This document shows, piece after piece, positions 1 through 5,884 of a stretch of 12,805 nt of DNA (position 1 is its first letter; every line of letters begins with the position of its first letter). The stretch comes from Bacillota bacterium (lineage in GTDB: Bacteria > Bacillota > Clostridia > Oscillospirales > Oscillospiraceae): NCBI GenBank assembly GCA_023406225.1, contig JAEXWS010000083.1, positions 1 to 12,805 on the forward strand, written 5' to 3'. The notes under the pieces were generated by a model. It saw only the letters and a program-made list of their open reading frames with translations, was not told the DNA's origin and ran no database searches. Position numbers and translations under genes: made by a program.

Positions 1-16
1 GCCGTTCCCTCCGCCA
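1..16 (+). tRNA. possible 3' end of a tRNA (CCA-encoded), cut by window edge
   Basis: The first 16 bases end in GCCA and read like the T-stem/acceptor 3' side of a tRNA with discriminator G73 and encoded CCA. With a normal 7-bp acceptor the base at position 61 would be G, which breaks the invariant C. With the 8-bp acceptor of bacterial tRNA-Sec that position falls just outside the window and could be C. The 5' part is missing, so neither the fold nor the identity can be checked. A chance match is quite possible. Confidence 0.28.
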
Positions 17-134
17 CTCTTGATAAGGGATGATTCAATTGTGTTCCCATTTTATCAGGTTTTCCGCGAATGTCAAGGAAAACCCGCCTCCTTTTGCTGG
101 AAATCCTCATTTTTTCATCGTTCAAAAATTGTAC
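17..134. other. non-coding left flank
   Basis: No gene with a ribosome binding site is visible between the left edge and the promoter of the rhomboid-like gene. The frame is open through this stretch into the downstream gene, but there is no Shine-Dalgarno at the upstream ATG (30). The base composition is more AT-rich than the coding regions, as expected for intergenic DNA. Confidence 0.6.
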
Positions 135-163
135 ATGACTTTCCGATCGCAAGCGGGTATAAT
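135..163 (+). promoter_or_regulatory. sigma-A promoter for the rhomboid-like gene
   Basis: A perfect -10 TATAAT (158-163) lies 17 bp after a weaker -35 ATGACT (135-140). Transcription would begin near 170, giving a leader of about 80 nt that contains two hairpins before the ribosome binding site. Confidence 0.6.
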
Positions 164-173
164 GTTTTTTGCC

Positions 174-190
174 GCTGAGCTTCGCTCAGC
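174..190 (+). repeat. perfect 7-bp hairpin in the leader
   Basis: GCTGAGC (174-180) and GCTCAGC (184-190) flank a TTC loop. The A-run that follows (194-198) could extend this stem by pairing with the T-run at 166-170, or instead form the left arm of the next hairpin, so the two folds compete. Confidence 0.55.
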
Positions 191-193
191 CGT

Positions 194-220
194 AAAAACA
201 GCGCGCAACGCTGTTTTTTT
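194..220 (+). terminator. terminator-like hairpin in the 5' leader (possible attenuator)
   Basis: AAAAACAGCG (194-203) pairs perfectly with CGCTGTTTTT (209-218) around a 5-nt loop, and the T-run continues to 220. It lies downstream of the promoter and 16 nt before the Shine-Dalgarno, so it would stop transcripts before the gene unless prevented. It could also simply end a transcript entering from the left. Confidence 0.55.
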
Positions 221-248
221 ACCGTTTCTTGATTTGGAGGGTCCGACT

Positions 249-1130
249 TTGAGAAAACTGAACGCCGCCGTGGATCGCTTCGCGCGCAATCACCCGCGCT
301 TCGGCATCCCCAATTTGATGATGGTCATTGTGGCAGGGACCGTGGTGGTCTATCTGCTGTCCGTATTCGCGGGTCCGGACGCCGTCGGCTTCCTGGCCTT
401 CGACTGGAAGGCCGTCAAGGACTTTGAGCTGTGGAGGCTGGTGACCTTCGTATTCGTCTCCGGCTATTCCTCCACCCAGGACGTGATCTGGCTGGCGCTG
501 TTTTTGTATTTCTACTACTTCATCGGCAGTTCCCTGGAGCGGGAATGGGGCACCGCCAAATTCAGCCTCTACTATTTCAGCGGCATGGCCCTCACGCTGC
601 TGGCAGGCATCGTCATGGGCCTTGCCACCGGGCAGAACGTCTGGATCGCCGGAACGAATTACGTAAACCTCTCCATGTTCTTCGCCTTCGCCATGCTGTA
701 CCCGGACACCCAGCTCCTCCTGTTCTTCATCATCCCGGTGAAGATCAAATGGCTGGCCTGGATCGACGGGGCGTTTTTCGCCCTCTCCTCCGTCTCCAGC
801 CTGCTGCGCATGGACTGGCTGGGCGCGCTGCTGCCGGTGGTGGCGCTGTTGAACTTCCTGGTGTTTTTCTGGACCGACATCACCGACGAGATCTCTTACC
901 GCCGGGGCCGGACCAGGCACCAAAATTCCCACCAGACCATCCAGTTCAAGTCCGCCGTGAAGCAGCAGCAGAAAAAGCAGGCGGAACAGGGCTACCGCCA
1001 CAAGTGCTCCGTCTGCGGCCGCACCGACGCGGACTTCCCCGATCTCCAGTTCCGCTACTGCTCCCGCTGCGCGGGCTACCACTGCTTCTGCGAGGACCAT
1101 ATTTTCGACCACGTGCACTTTACCGAGTGA
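249..1130 (+). CDS. rhomboid-like membrane protein with C-terminal Cys/His-rich domain (probably inactive as protease)
   Basis: This 293-residue integral membrane protein has about six hydrophobic segments between residues 24 and 215. It shows rhomboid-fold landmarks: ELWR at 60-63 (the WR motif of loop 1) and a GxxxExxWG stretch at 93-101 leading into a Tyr-rich helix. The catalytic GxSG of active rhomboids is absent; the corresponding helix reads NLSMFFAF (140-147), so it is more like derlins or pseudoproteases, which bind membrane proteins without cutting them. The last ~45 residues carry CxxC, CxxC, HCxC and several His, a likely zinc-binding module facing the cytoplasm. The start is TTG, chosen because GGAGGG sits 7 nt upstream; an ATG further upstream in the same frame has no such site. 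A terminator follows directly. The natural partner is unknown. Confidence 0.8.
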   Translation: MRKLNAAVDRFARNHPRFGIPNLMMVIVAGTVVVYLLSVFAGPDAVGFLAFDWKAVKDFELWRLVTFVFVSGYSSTQDVIWLALFLYFYYFIGSSLEREWGTAKFSLYYFSGMALTLLAGIVMGLATGQNVWIAGTNYVNLSMFFAFAMLYPDTQLLLFFIIPVKIKWLAWIDGAFFALSSVSSLLRMDWLGALLPVVALLNFLVFFWTDITDEISYRRGRTRHQNSHQTIQFKSAVKQQQKKQAEQGYRHKCSVCGRTDADFPDLQFRYCSRCAGYHCFCEDHIFDHVHFTE

Positions 1131-1135
1131 CCGCC

Positions 1136-1167
1136 GCGCCGTCCGCTTTTGCGGGCGGCGCTTTTTT
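1136..1167 (+). terminator. terminator of the rhomboid-like gene
   Basis: An 11-bp GC-rich stem (one G-T pair) with a TTTT loop is followed by six T, starting five bases after the stop codon. Confidence 0.9.
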
Positions 1168-1242
1168 GTGCAGGATCTCACCCCATTTCGATGGATTTTT
1201 TCAGCATCTTTTGAAAAAACGGAATCTGTTTACAAAATTTTA

Positions 1243-1277
1243 ACTGACATACTTCTTTACATTTATAAGTTGTCAGT
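1243..1277 (+). promoter_or_regulatory. inverted repeat around the operon promoter (candidate operator)
   Basis: ACTGACA (1243-1249) and TGTCAGT (1271-1277) are perfect inverted 7-mers separated by 21 bp. They straddle the -35 box and end one base before the -10 box. This is where a repressor would block RNA polymerase. The first gene of the operon is a GntR-type regulator, so self-regulation is the simple guess. Confidence 0.5.
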
Positions 1278-1284
1278 GTATAAT
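1256..1284 (+). promoter_or_regulatory. sigma-A promoter of the regulator/ABC operon
   Basis: TTTACA (1256-1261) is followed after exactly 17 bp by a perfect TATAAT (1279-1284). The predicted start lies near 1291, about 34 nt before the first ATG. Confidence 0.8.
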
Positions 1285-1324
1285 AGCCTCATCAAACCAA
1301 TCACGGAAGGGGTGCGCACCGATC

Positions 1325-1954
1325 ATGAAACAGGCCGTCGTTCCGGCCCAATACCTGCAGATTGCCCTGGACCTGGCCACCCGCATCGCCAAGGGAGACC
1401 TGCCAGAGGGCAGCCGCATCTACGGCCGGTCCCTGATGGCGTCGGAGTACAGCGTGTCGCCGGAGACGATCCGGCGGGCGCTGCGGCTGCTGGCGGACAT
1501 GAAGGTGGTGGAGGTGAAGCCCCAGAGCGGGGCCGTGGTCCTCTCCGCCGACAACGCCCGCCGGTACATCGCAAACTTTGACGAGAGCGCGGACGTCCAC
1601 GCCCTGCGGCGCCAGATGAAGGATCTGCTGGACCAGTACGGCGAGCTGAACCGGAAGCTGACCGAGGTGGCCACCGCCCTGGTGAAGAGCCGGGACACCT
1701 TTGCCTCCGCCGAGCGGCCCTTTCCCAACTACGAGGTGCCCATCCCCAAGGACTCGCCCCTGATCGGGAAGAGCATCGGCGCGCTGAAATTCTGGCAGTC
1801 CACCGGCGGGACCGTGGTGGCCATCCGCCGGGGCCAGACCGTGATCCTCTCCCCCGGCCCCTACGCGGAGCTGTACGGCGGGGACGTGCTCATCCTGGTG
1901 GGCAGTCCCGACGCGGCGGAAGCCGCCAACCATCTCGTGTGCAAAAAGGAGTGA
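1325..1954 (+). CDS. GntR-family regulator with C-terminal RCK_C/TrkA-C domain (BusR-type)
   Basis: The 209 residues form a winged HTH of GntR type (about 6-75, with the recognition region SVSPETIRRALRLL), a predicted coiled coil (about 95-128), and an RCK_C/TrkA-C domain (about 132-205, with SPLIGKSIGAL and GGDVLILVG). This is the architecture of BusR of streptococci and lactococci, a c-di-AMP-responsive repressor of a glycine betaine importer. c-di-AMP binding here is inferred from the fold only. The ATG has GGAAGGGG about 12 nt upstream, a slightly long spacing. The gene heads the operon and is followed after 7 nt by the ABC ATPase, so it probably controls the transporter and itself through the inverted repeat at the promoter. 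Domain assignment is secure; ligand is not. Confidence 0.85.
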   Translation: MKQAVVPAQYLQIALDLATRIAKGDLPEGSRIYGRSLMASEYSVSPETIRRALRLLADMKVVEVKPQSGAVVLSADNARRYIANFDESADVHALRRQMKDLLDQYGELNRKLTEVATALVKSRDTFASAERPFPNYEVPIPKDSPLIGKSIGALKFWQSTGGTVVAIRRGQTVILSPGPYAELYGGDVLILVGSPDAAEAANHLVCKKE

Positions 1955-1961
1955 AACGCCC

Positions 1962-3074
1962 ATGATCCAATTTCAAAACATCTCAAAGAGCTACGGCAAG
2001 ACCCCCATCCTCAAGGAATTGAACTTCACCATTGAAGACGGACAGTTCGTGGTCTTGATCGGCCCCTCGGGCTGCGGCAAGACCACCACCATGAAGATGA
2101 TCAACCGGCTGCTGGAGCCGGATTCCGGCACGATCTCCATCGACGGCAAGGACATCCGGACCACGGACAAGGTGGAACTGCGCCGCCACATCGGCTACGT
2201 CATCCAGCAGATCGGCCTGTTTCCCAACATGACCGTGGCCCAGAACATCAGCGTGGTGCCCCGGCTGTTGAAAACCGACAAGGACAAATGCGGCGAGATC
2301 GTCCGGGACCTTTTGAAGATGGTGGACATGGAGTCCTACGCCGACAAATACCCCTCCGAGCTCTCCGGCGGCCAGCAGCAGCGCATCGGCGTGCTGCGGG
2401 CCCTGGCGGCCTCCCCCCCCATCGTGCTGATGGACGAACCCTTCTCCGCCCTGGACCCCATGACCCGGGAGGTCCTCCAGGACGAGGTGAAGAGCATCCA
2501 GCAAAAGCTGAACAAGACCATTATCTTCGTCAGCCACGACATGGGCGAGGCGCTGAAGCTGGCGGACGTCATCATCTTCATGGAGAGCGGCGAAATCGTG
2601 CAGATGGCCTCCCCCGAGGAGATGCTGGAGCACCCCGCCAACGACCTGGTACGCAACTTCCTGGGCAAGCACAGCGCCGAGACCCCCGCCCCCTCCACCG
2701 TGGAGAACTTCATGCGCACCAACGTCCTGAGCGTGAAAAAGGACCGGGGCGTGCTGGAGTGCGCGGAGCGCATGGCCCGCAGCAGCGTGGACACCCTTCT
2801 GGTCACCGACGGGGAGAAGCGGTATCTGGGCACCGTGTCCATCGGGGACATCCGCCACTGGGGCCAGGGCCTGACCAGCATCGAGCCCCTGGTCCGCCAG
2901 ACCGCCCGGACCGCCCGGGTGGGGGACGAGGCGAAAGAATCCTTTGACTACTTACTGGACTCCGGCGCCAACTACGTGGTGGTTTTGAACGAGGACGACA
3001 CCATCGCGGGCATCGTGACCAAGACCAGCGTGGCGCGGTCGGTGGCGGAGAACCTCTGGGGGGATGCGAAATGA
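1962..3074 (+). CDS. opuCA: glycine betaine/carnitine/choline-type ABC transporter ATPase with tandem CBS domains (OpuCA-like)
   Basis: This 370-residue cytoplasmic ATPase powers import of a quaternary amine or similar osmolyte. Visible motifs are Walker A GPSGCGKT (34-41), Q-loop glutamines (82-83), signature LSGGQQQR (134-141), Walker B IVLMDE (154-159) and the switch histidine H192. Residues about 246-365 form two CBS repeats, as in OpuCA and ProV/OpuAA-type ATPases, where they sense ionic strength or nucleotides. In several Firmicutes OpuCA-type CBS pairs bind c-di-AMP; with the BusR-type regulator this would give double control, but that is inference. AAAGGAG lies 10 nt before the start and overlaps the stop region of the regulator gene. 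The last four bases (ATGA) overlap the permease start. Confidence 0.9.
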   Translation: MIQFQNISKSYGKTPILKELNFTIEDGQFVVLIGPSGCGKTTTMKMINRLLEPDSGTISIDGKDIRTTDKVELRRHIGYVIQQIGLFPNMTVAQNISVVPRLLKTDKDKCGEIVRDLLKMVDMESYADKYPSELSGGQQQRIGVLRALAASPPIVLMDEPFSALDPMTREVLQDEVKSIQQKLNKTIIFVSHDMGEALKLADVIIFMESGEIVQMASPEEMLEHPANDLVRNFLGKHSAETPAPSTVENFMRTNVLSVKKDRGVLECAERMARSSVDTLLVTDGEKRYLGTVSIGDIRHWGQGLTSIEPLVRQTARTARVGDEAKESFDYLLDSGANYVVVLNEDDTIAGIVTKTSVARSVAENLWGDAK

Positions 3075-3712
3075 GCGCCCTCTTCGACATGTACGGCGGC
3101 GAGCTGGCCAAAGCCATCGGCATCCACACGGTGTATGTGCTGGTCTCCGTGGCCATCGGCTTTGCGCTGGGCCTGCTGCTGGGCGTCCTGCTCTCCCGGG
3201 TCCCCCAGTGGTCCGGGATCATCATCCCCGTCCTCTCCATCTTCCAGACCATCCCCGGCCTGGTGTTCATCGGCGTTTTGTTCATCTGGTGGGGCAGCGT
3301 CAATTCCACCGTCATCGTGGCCCTCAGCGTGTACGCCATGTTCCCGGTGCTGAAAAACACCTACACCGGCATCCTGGGCGTGGACGGCAAATACACCGAG
3401 GCCGCCCGGGGCTGCGGCATGTCCCCCCTCCAGGTCCTTGTGCAGGTGGAGCTGCCCCTGGCCATGCCCACCATCATCGCGGGGCTGCGGATGGCCGCCA
3501 TCTACACCGTCTCCTGGGCGGTGCTGGCCTCCATGATCGGCAAGGGAGGACTGGGCGACTTCGTATACCGGGGCACCTCCTCCAACAACAACACCCTCAT
3601 CCTTCTGGGCGCCATTCCGGCCGCGGTCCTGGCCATCGCCTTCGGCGCGGTCATCGACCTGATCCAGAAAAAGGTCACGCCCAGGGGCCTTAGGAAGGAG
3701 GGCCGCAAATGA
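3071..3712 (+). CDS. ABC transporter permease, OpuCB/ProW-like
   Basis: A 213-residue inner-membrane protein with about five to six transmembrane helices and the ATPase-contacting EAA loop (EAARGCGMSPLQ, about 112-123). Length matches the OpuCB/OpuBB family (about 210-220). It would pair with the permease half of the next gene to form the channel. The start overlaps the ATPase stop (ATGA), with GGGGGA 7 nt upstream, and its own stop overlaps the next start in the same way, so the three genes are translationally coupled. Confidence 0.88.
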   Translation: MSALFDMYGGELAKAIGIHTVYVLVSVAIGFALGLLLGVLLSRVPQWSGIIIPVLSIFQTIPGLVFIGVLFIWWGSVNSTVIVALSVYAMFPVLKNTYTGILGVDGKYTEAARGCGMSPLQVLVQVELPLAMPTIIAGLRMAAIYTVSWAVLASMIGKGGLGDFVYRGTSSNNNTLILLGAIPAAVLAIAFGAVIDLIQKKVTPRGLRKEGRK

Positions 3713-5211
3713 GTTTGACCACGATTTTTGAACATCTGTTCATCGTTCTCGCGGCCAGCATGCTGTCCATCGCCGTGGGCCTGCCCCTGGGCATCTGGGC
3801 CTATGTGTCCCCCCGGGCCAGGGCGGTCATTTTGCGGGCGGTGGACCTGCTGCAGACCATCCCCTCCCTGGCGCTTCTTGGCATCATCATGGTGGTGCTT
3901 GACCCGGGCAAGCTCACCGTCATCCTGGGCATCACCCTCTACTCCCTGCTGCCCATCGTCCGCAACACCTGCCTGGGGCTCCAGGAGGTGGACCCGGGCG
4001 TGAAGGAAGCGGCCCGGGGCATGGGCATGAGCAAGCCCTACCGCATTTTGATGGTGGAATTTCCCCTGGCCTTCCCCACCGTGTTCACCGGCATCCGCAT
4101 CGCCGTGGTGAACGCCATCGGGACCGCCGTGTTCGCGGCCTTCGTGGGCGGCGGCGGCCTTGGCGGCGTCATCACCCAGGCCATCCGCATCTCCAACATG
4201 CCGCTGATCCTGGCGGCCACCGGCGTCCTCATGGTCATCGCCGTGGTGCTGGACCTCATCATGGGCTGGTTTGAAAACCAGATGCGCAAGGACAAGGGCG
4301 GTTCCCGGAAGATGTGGATCCCCGTGGCGGCGCTGGCGCTGGCCTTCGTCCTGCTGCTGCCTTACGGCCGCGGCAGCAGCGGCGATCTGATGCTTTACGA
4401 CGGGGACTACTCCGAGACCCAGCTCATGCACCACATGGTGAAGATGCTGGTGGAGGACCGGACGGATCTGAACGTCACCATTCAAGACCAGATGTCCCAG
4501 GTGAACAACTTCAAGGCCCTGGTGGGCGACAAGCACACCTGCGACCTCATGATCTCCTACGACGGCACCATCCTCACCACCTTCATGGGACAGGACACGG
4601 AGGATGTGCCCGATGGCATGTCGATCTATGATTACGTCAATCAGGAGCTGGCCCGGGATTACGGCATGCGCCAGCTGGAAAAGCTGGGCTTTGACAACAC
4701 CTACGCCATCGGCGTGCCCGAGTCCCTGGCGGAGGAATACGGCCTGGAGACCATCAGCGACCTGGTCCCCATCGCGGACCGGCTCACCTTCGGCGCGGAG
4801 CAGGAGTTCTTCACCCTGGAGGGCAGCATGAAGTACAATCCCTTCGTGGAGTTCTACGGCCTGCACTTCAAGGACGCCGTGTCGGTGGACATGGGGCTGA
4901 AGTACGCCGCCATTGAAAACGGCAGCTTCGACGTGGCCGTGGTCTACGCCACCGACGGGCTGAACCGCAAGGTGGGGCTGAAGGTGCTGGAGGACGATCT
5001 GGGCTTCTTCCCCGACTACAACGGCGACTTCCTGGTGCGGGACGACACGCTGGCGGCGCACCCCGAACTGGAGGACATTTTGAACCTGCTGGCGGGGAAG
5101 ATCCCCACGGAGCAGATGTCCGAGCTGACCTACCAGGTGGACGTTCTGGGCCGGACCGTGGACGACGTGGCCCGGGAGTTTTTGGTGAGCCAGGGCTTGC
5201 TGGACGGTTAA
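3709..5211 (+). CDS. ABC permease fused to substrate-binding domain (OpuFB/EgtU-like)
   Basis: A 500-residue fusion. Residues 1-190 are a second OpuCB-type permease with its EAA loop (EAARGMGMSKPY, about 101-112). A further membrane segment (about 202-219) leads to an extracytoplasmic OpuAC-type binding domain (about 223-500). Fusions of this kind feed glycine betaine (BusAB, OpuFB) or ergothioneine (EgtU). In the binding domain the hinge motif usually read as YPEYTGT in OpuCC-like proteins is here ISYDGT, and aromatic residues (Tyr and Phe in EFYGLHF and VVYATDG) could form a cation-binding cage. The substrate cannot be assigned from sequence. AGGAGG lies 7 nt before the ATG, which overlaps the previous stop. 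This is the last gene of the operon. Confidence 0.87.
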   Translation: MSLTTIFEHLFIVLAASMLSIAVGLPLGIWAYVSPRARAVILRAVDLLQTIPSLALLGIIMVVLDPGKLTVILGITLYSLLPIVRNTCLGLQEVDPGVKEAARGMGMSKPYRILMVEFPLAFPTVFTGIRIAVVNAIGTAVFAAFVGGGGLGGVITQAIRISNMPLILAATGVLMVIAVVLDLIMGWFENQMRKDKGGSRKMWIPVAALALAFVLLLPYGRGSSGDLMLYDGDYSETQLMHHMVKMLVEDRTDLNVTIQDQMSQVNNFKALVGDKHTCDLMISYDGTILTTFMGQDTEDVPDGMSIYDYVNQELARDYGMRQLEKLGFDNTYAIGVPESLAEEYGLETISDLVPIADRLTFGAEQEFFTLEGSMKYNPFVEFYGLHFKDAVSVDMGLKYAAIENGSFDVAVVYATDGLNRKVGLKVLEDDLGFFPDYNGDFLVRDDTLAAHPELEDILNLLAGKIPTEQMSELTYQVDVLGRTVDDVAREFLVSQGLLDG

Positions 5212-5227
5212 AGACCTGATACGATGA

Positions 5228-5262
5228 TTTCCGGGGAAAGCCTTTTCCCCGGAAATTTTTTT
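5228..5262 (+). terminator. terminator of the ABC operon
   Basis: A perfect 12-bp stem (TTTCCGGGGAAA with TTTCCCCGGAAA) has a GCCT loop and a seven-T tail. It begins 16 bases after the stop codon. The tail abuts the -35 box of the next promoter. Confidence 0.93.
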
Positions 5263-5287
5263 GAAACCATTCCCGCCAAACGTCGTC
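5262..5287 (+). promoter_or_regulatory. ECF-type promoter of the sigma/anti-sigma operon
   Basis: TGAAAC (5262-5267) and CGTC (5284-5287) are separated by 16 bp, matching the -35/-10 pattern known for Bacillus ECF sigma factors such as SigW, SigX and SigM. It lies right upstream of an ECF sigma gene, so autoregulation is likely. No convincing sigma-A promoter is visible between the upstream terminator and the gene. Confidence 0.6.
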
Positions 5288-5323
5288 TATATCTGCAAAG
5301 AGAGAAGGGGGAGGATCGCTTTT

Positions 5324-5884
5324 ATGGAGGACAGCCAGATCATCGAGCTGTACTGGGCCAGATCGGAATCCGCCATCGCGGAGACCGGCCTCAAATACGG
5401 GGGATTCCTGCAAACGATCGCCTGGAACATCCTCCGCAGCCACGACGACGCGGAGGAGTGCGTCAACGACACATACCTGCGGACCTGGAACGCCATCCCG
5501 CCCGCCCGGCCCGCGGCCCTTCGGGCGTGGCTGGGGCGCATCGCCCGGAACCTGTCTCTGGACCGCTGGAAGGAGCGCCGGACGCAGAAGCGGGGCGGCG
5601 GCGAGATGGAGGTGCTGCTGGGAGAGCTGGACGCCTGCGTTCCCGCGCCCCACGGCGTGGAAAAAAAGCTGGAGGACCAGGCGATCGCGGCGGCCGTCAG
5701 CGCGTTTTTGCGGACCCTCCCCCGGGAGAGCCGGATCATGTTCCTGCGCCGGTACTGGTACGGCGAGGATCTGTCCGCCATCGCCGGAGAACTGGGGTGC
5801 GGCCTGGGAAAGGTGAAATCCTCCCTGTTCCGCACCCGGAACGCCCTGCGGGCATACCTGGAGAAAGAGGAGGTGTTCCTATGA
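5324..5884 (+). CDS. RNA polymerase ECF sigma factor
   Basis: The 186-residue protein has the two-domain layout of an ECF sigma factor. Region 2 (about 10-80) carries DDAEECVNDTYLRTW and LRAWLGRIARNLSLDRWK, which bind core polymerase and melt the -10. Region 4 (about 125-178) has a helix-turn-helix, LSAIAGELGCGLGKVKSSLFRTR, which reads the -35. The ATG was chosen for the strong AAGGGGGAGG 9 nt upstream; an upstream in-frame ATG at 5261 lies inside the terminator tail and lacks a site. The stop overlaps the start of the next gene (ATGA), the usual arrangement of a sigma factor with its regulator. Confidence 0.92.
   Translation: MEDSQIIELYWARSESAIAETGLKYGGFLQTIAWNILRSHDDAEECVNDTYLRTWNAIPPARPAALRAWLGRIARNLSLDRWKERRTQKRGGGEMEVLLGELDACVPAPHGVEKKLEDQAIAAAVSAFLRTLPRESRIMFLRRYWYGEDLSAIAGELGCGLGKVKSSLFRTRNALRAYLEKEEVFL

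Noticed and set aside
219..1181. 320-codon minus-strand frame opposite the rhomboid-like gene
   Set aside because: It spans the terminator, has no Shine-Dalgarno and shows shadow composition.
1168..1581. Plus-strand frame through the operon promoter
   Set aside because: It would translate the promoter and operator and then run out of frame in the regulator gene; no ribosome binding site.
3502..5061. 519-codon minus-strand frame opposite the permease fusion
   Set aside because: Composition (His, Gly, Val, Gln rich) is that of an antisense shadow, and the plus strand encodes recognisable ABC domains.
1955..5211. ABC system as an antimicrobial or defence exporter
   Set aside because: CBS-bearing OpuCA-type ATPase, EAA-loop permeases and an OpuAC-type binding domain are all importer features.
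5224..5323. Upstream in-frame starts for the sigma and anti-sigma genes
   Set aside because: They fall in the terminator hairpin or in the wrong frame of the sigma gene; the downstream ATGs have good sites or an ATGA overlap.
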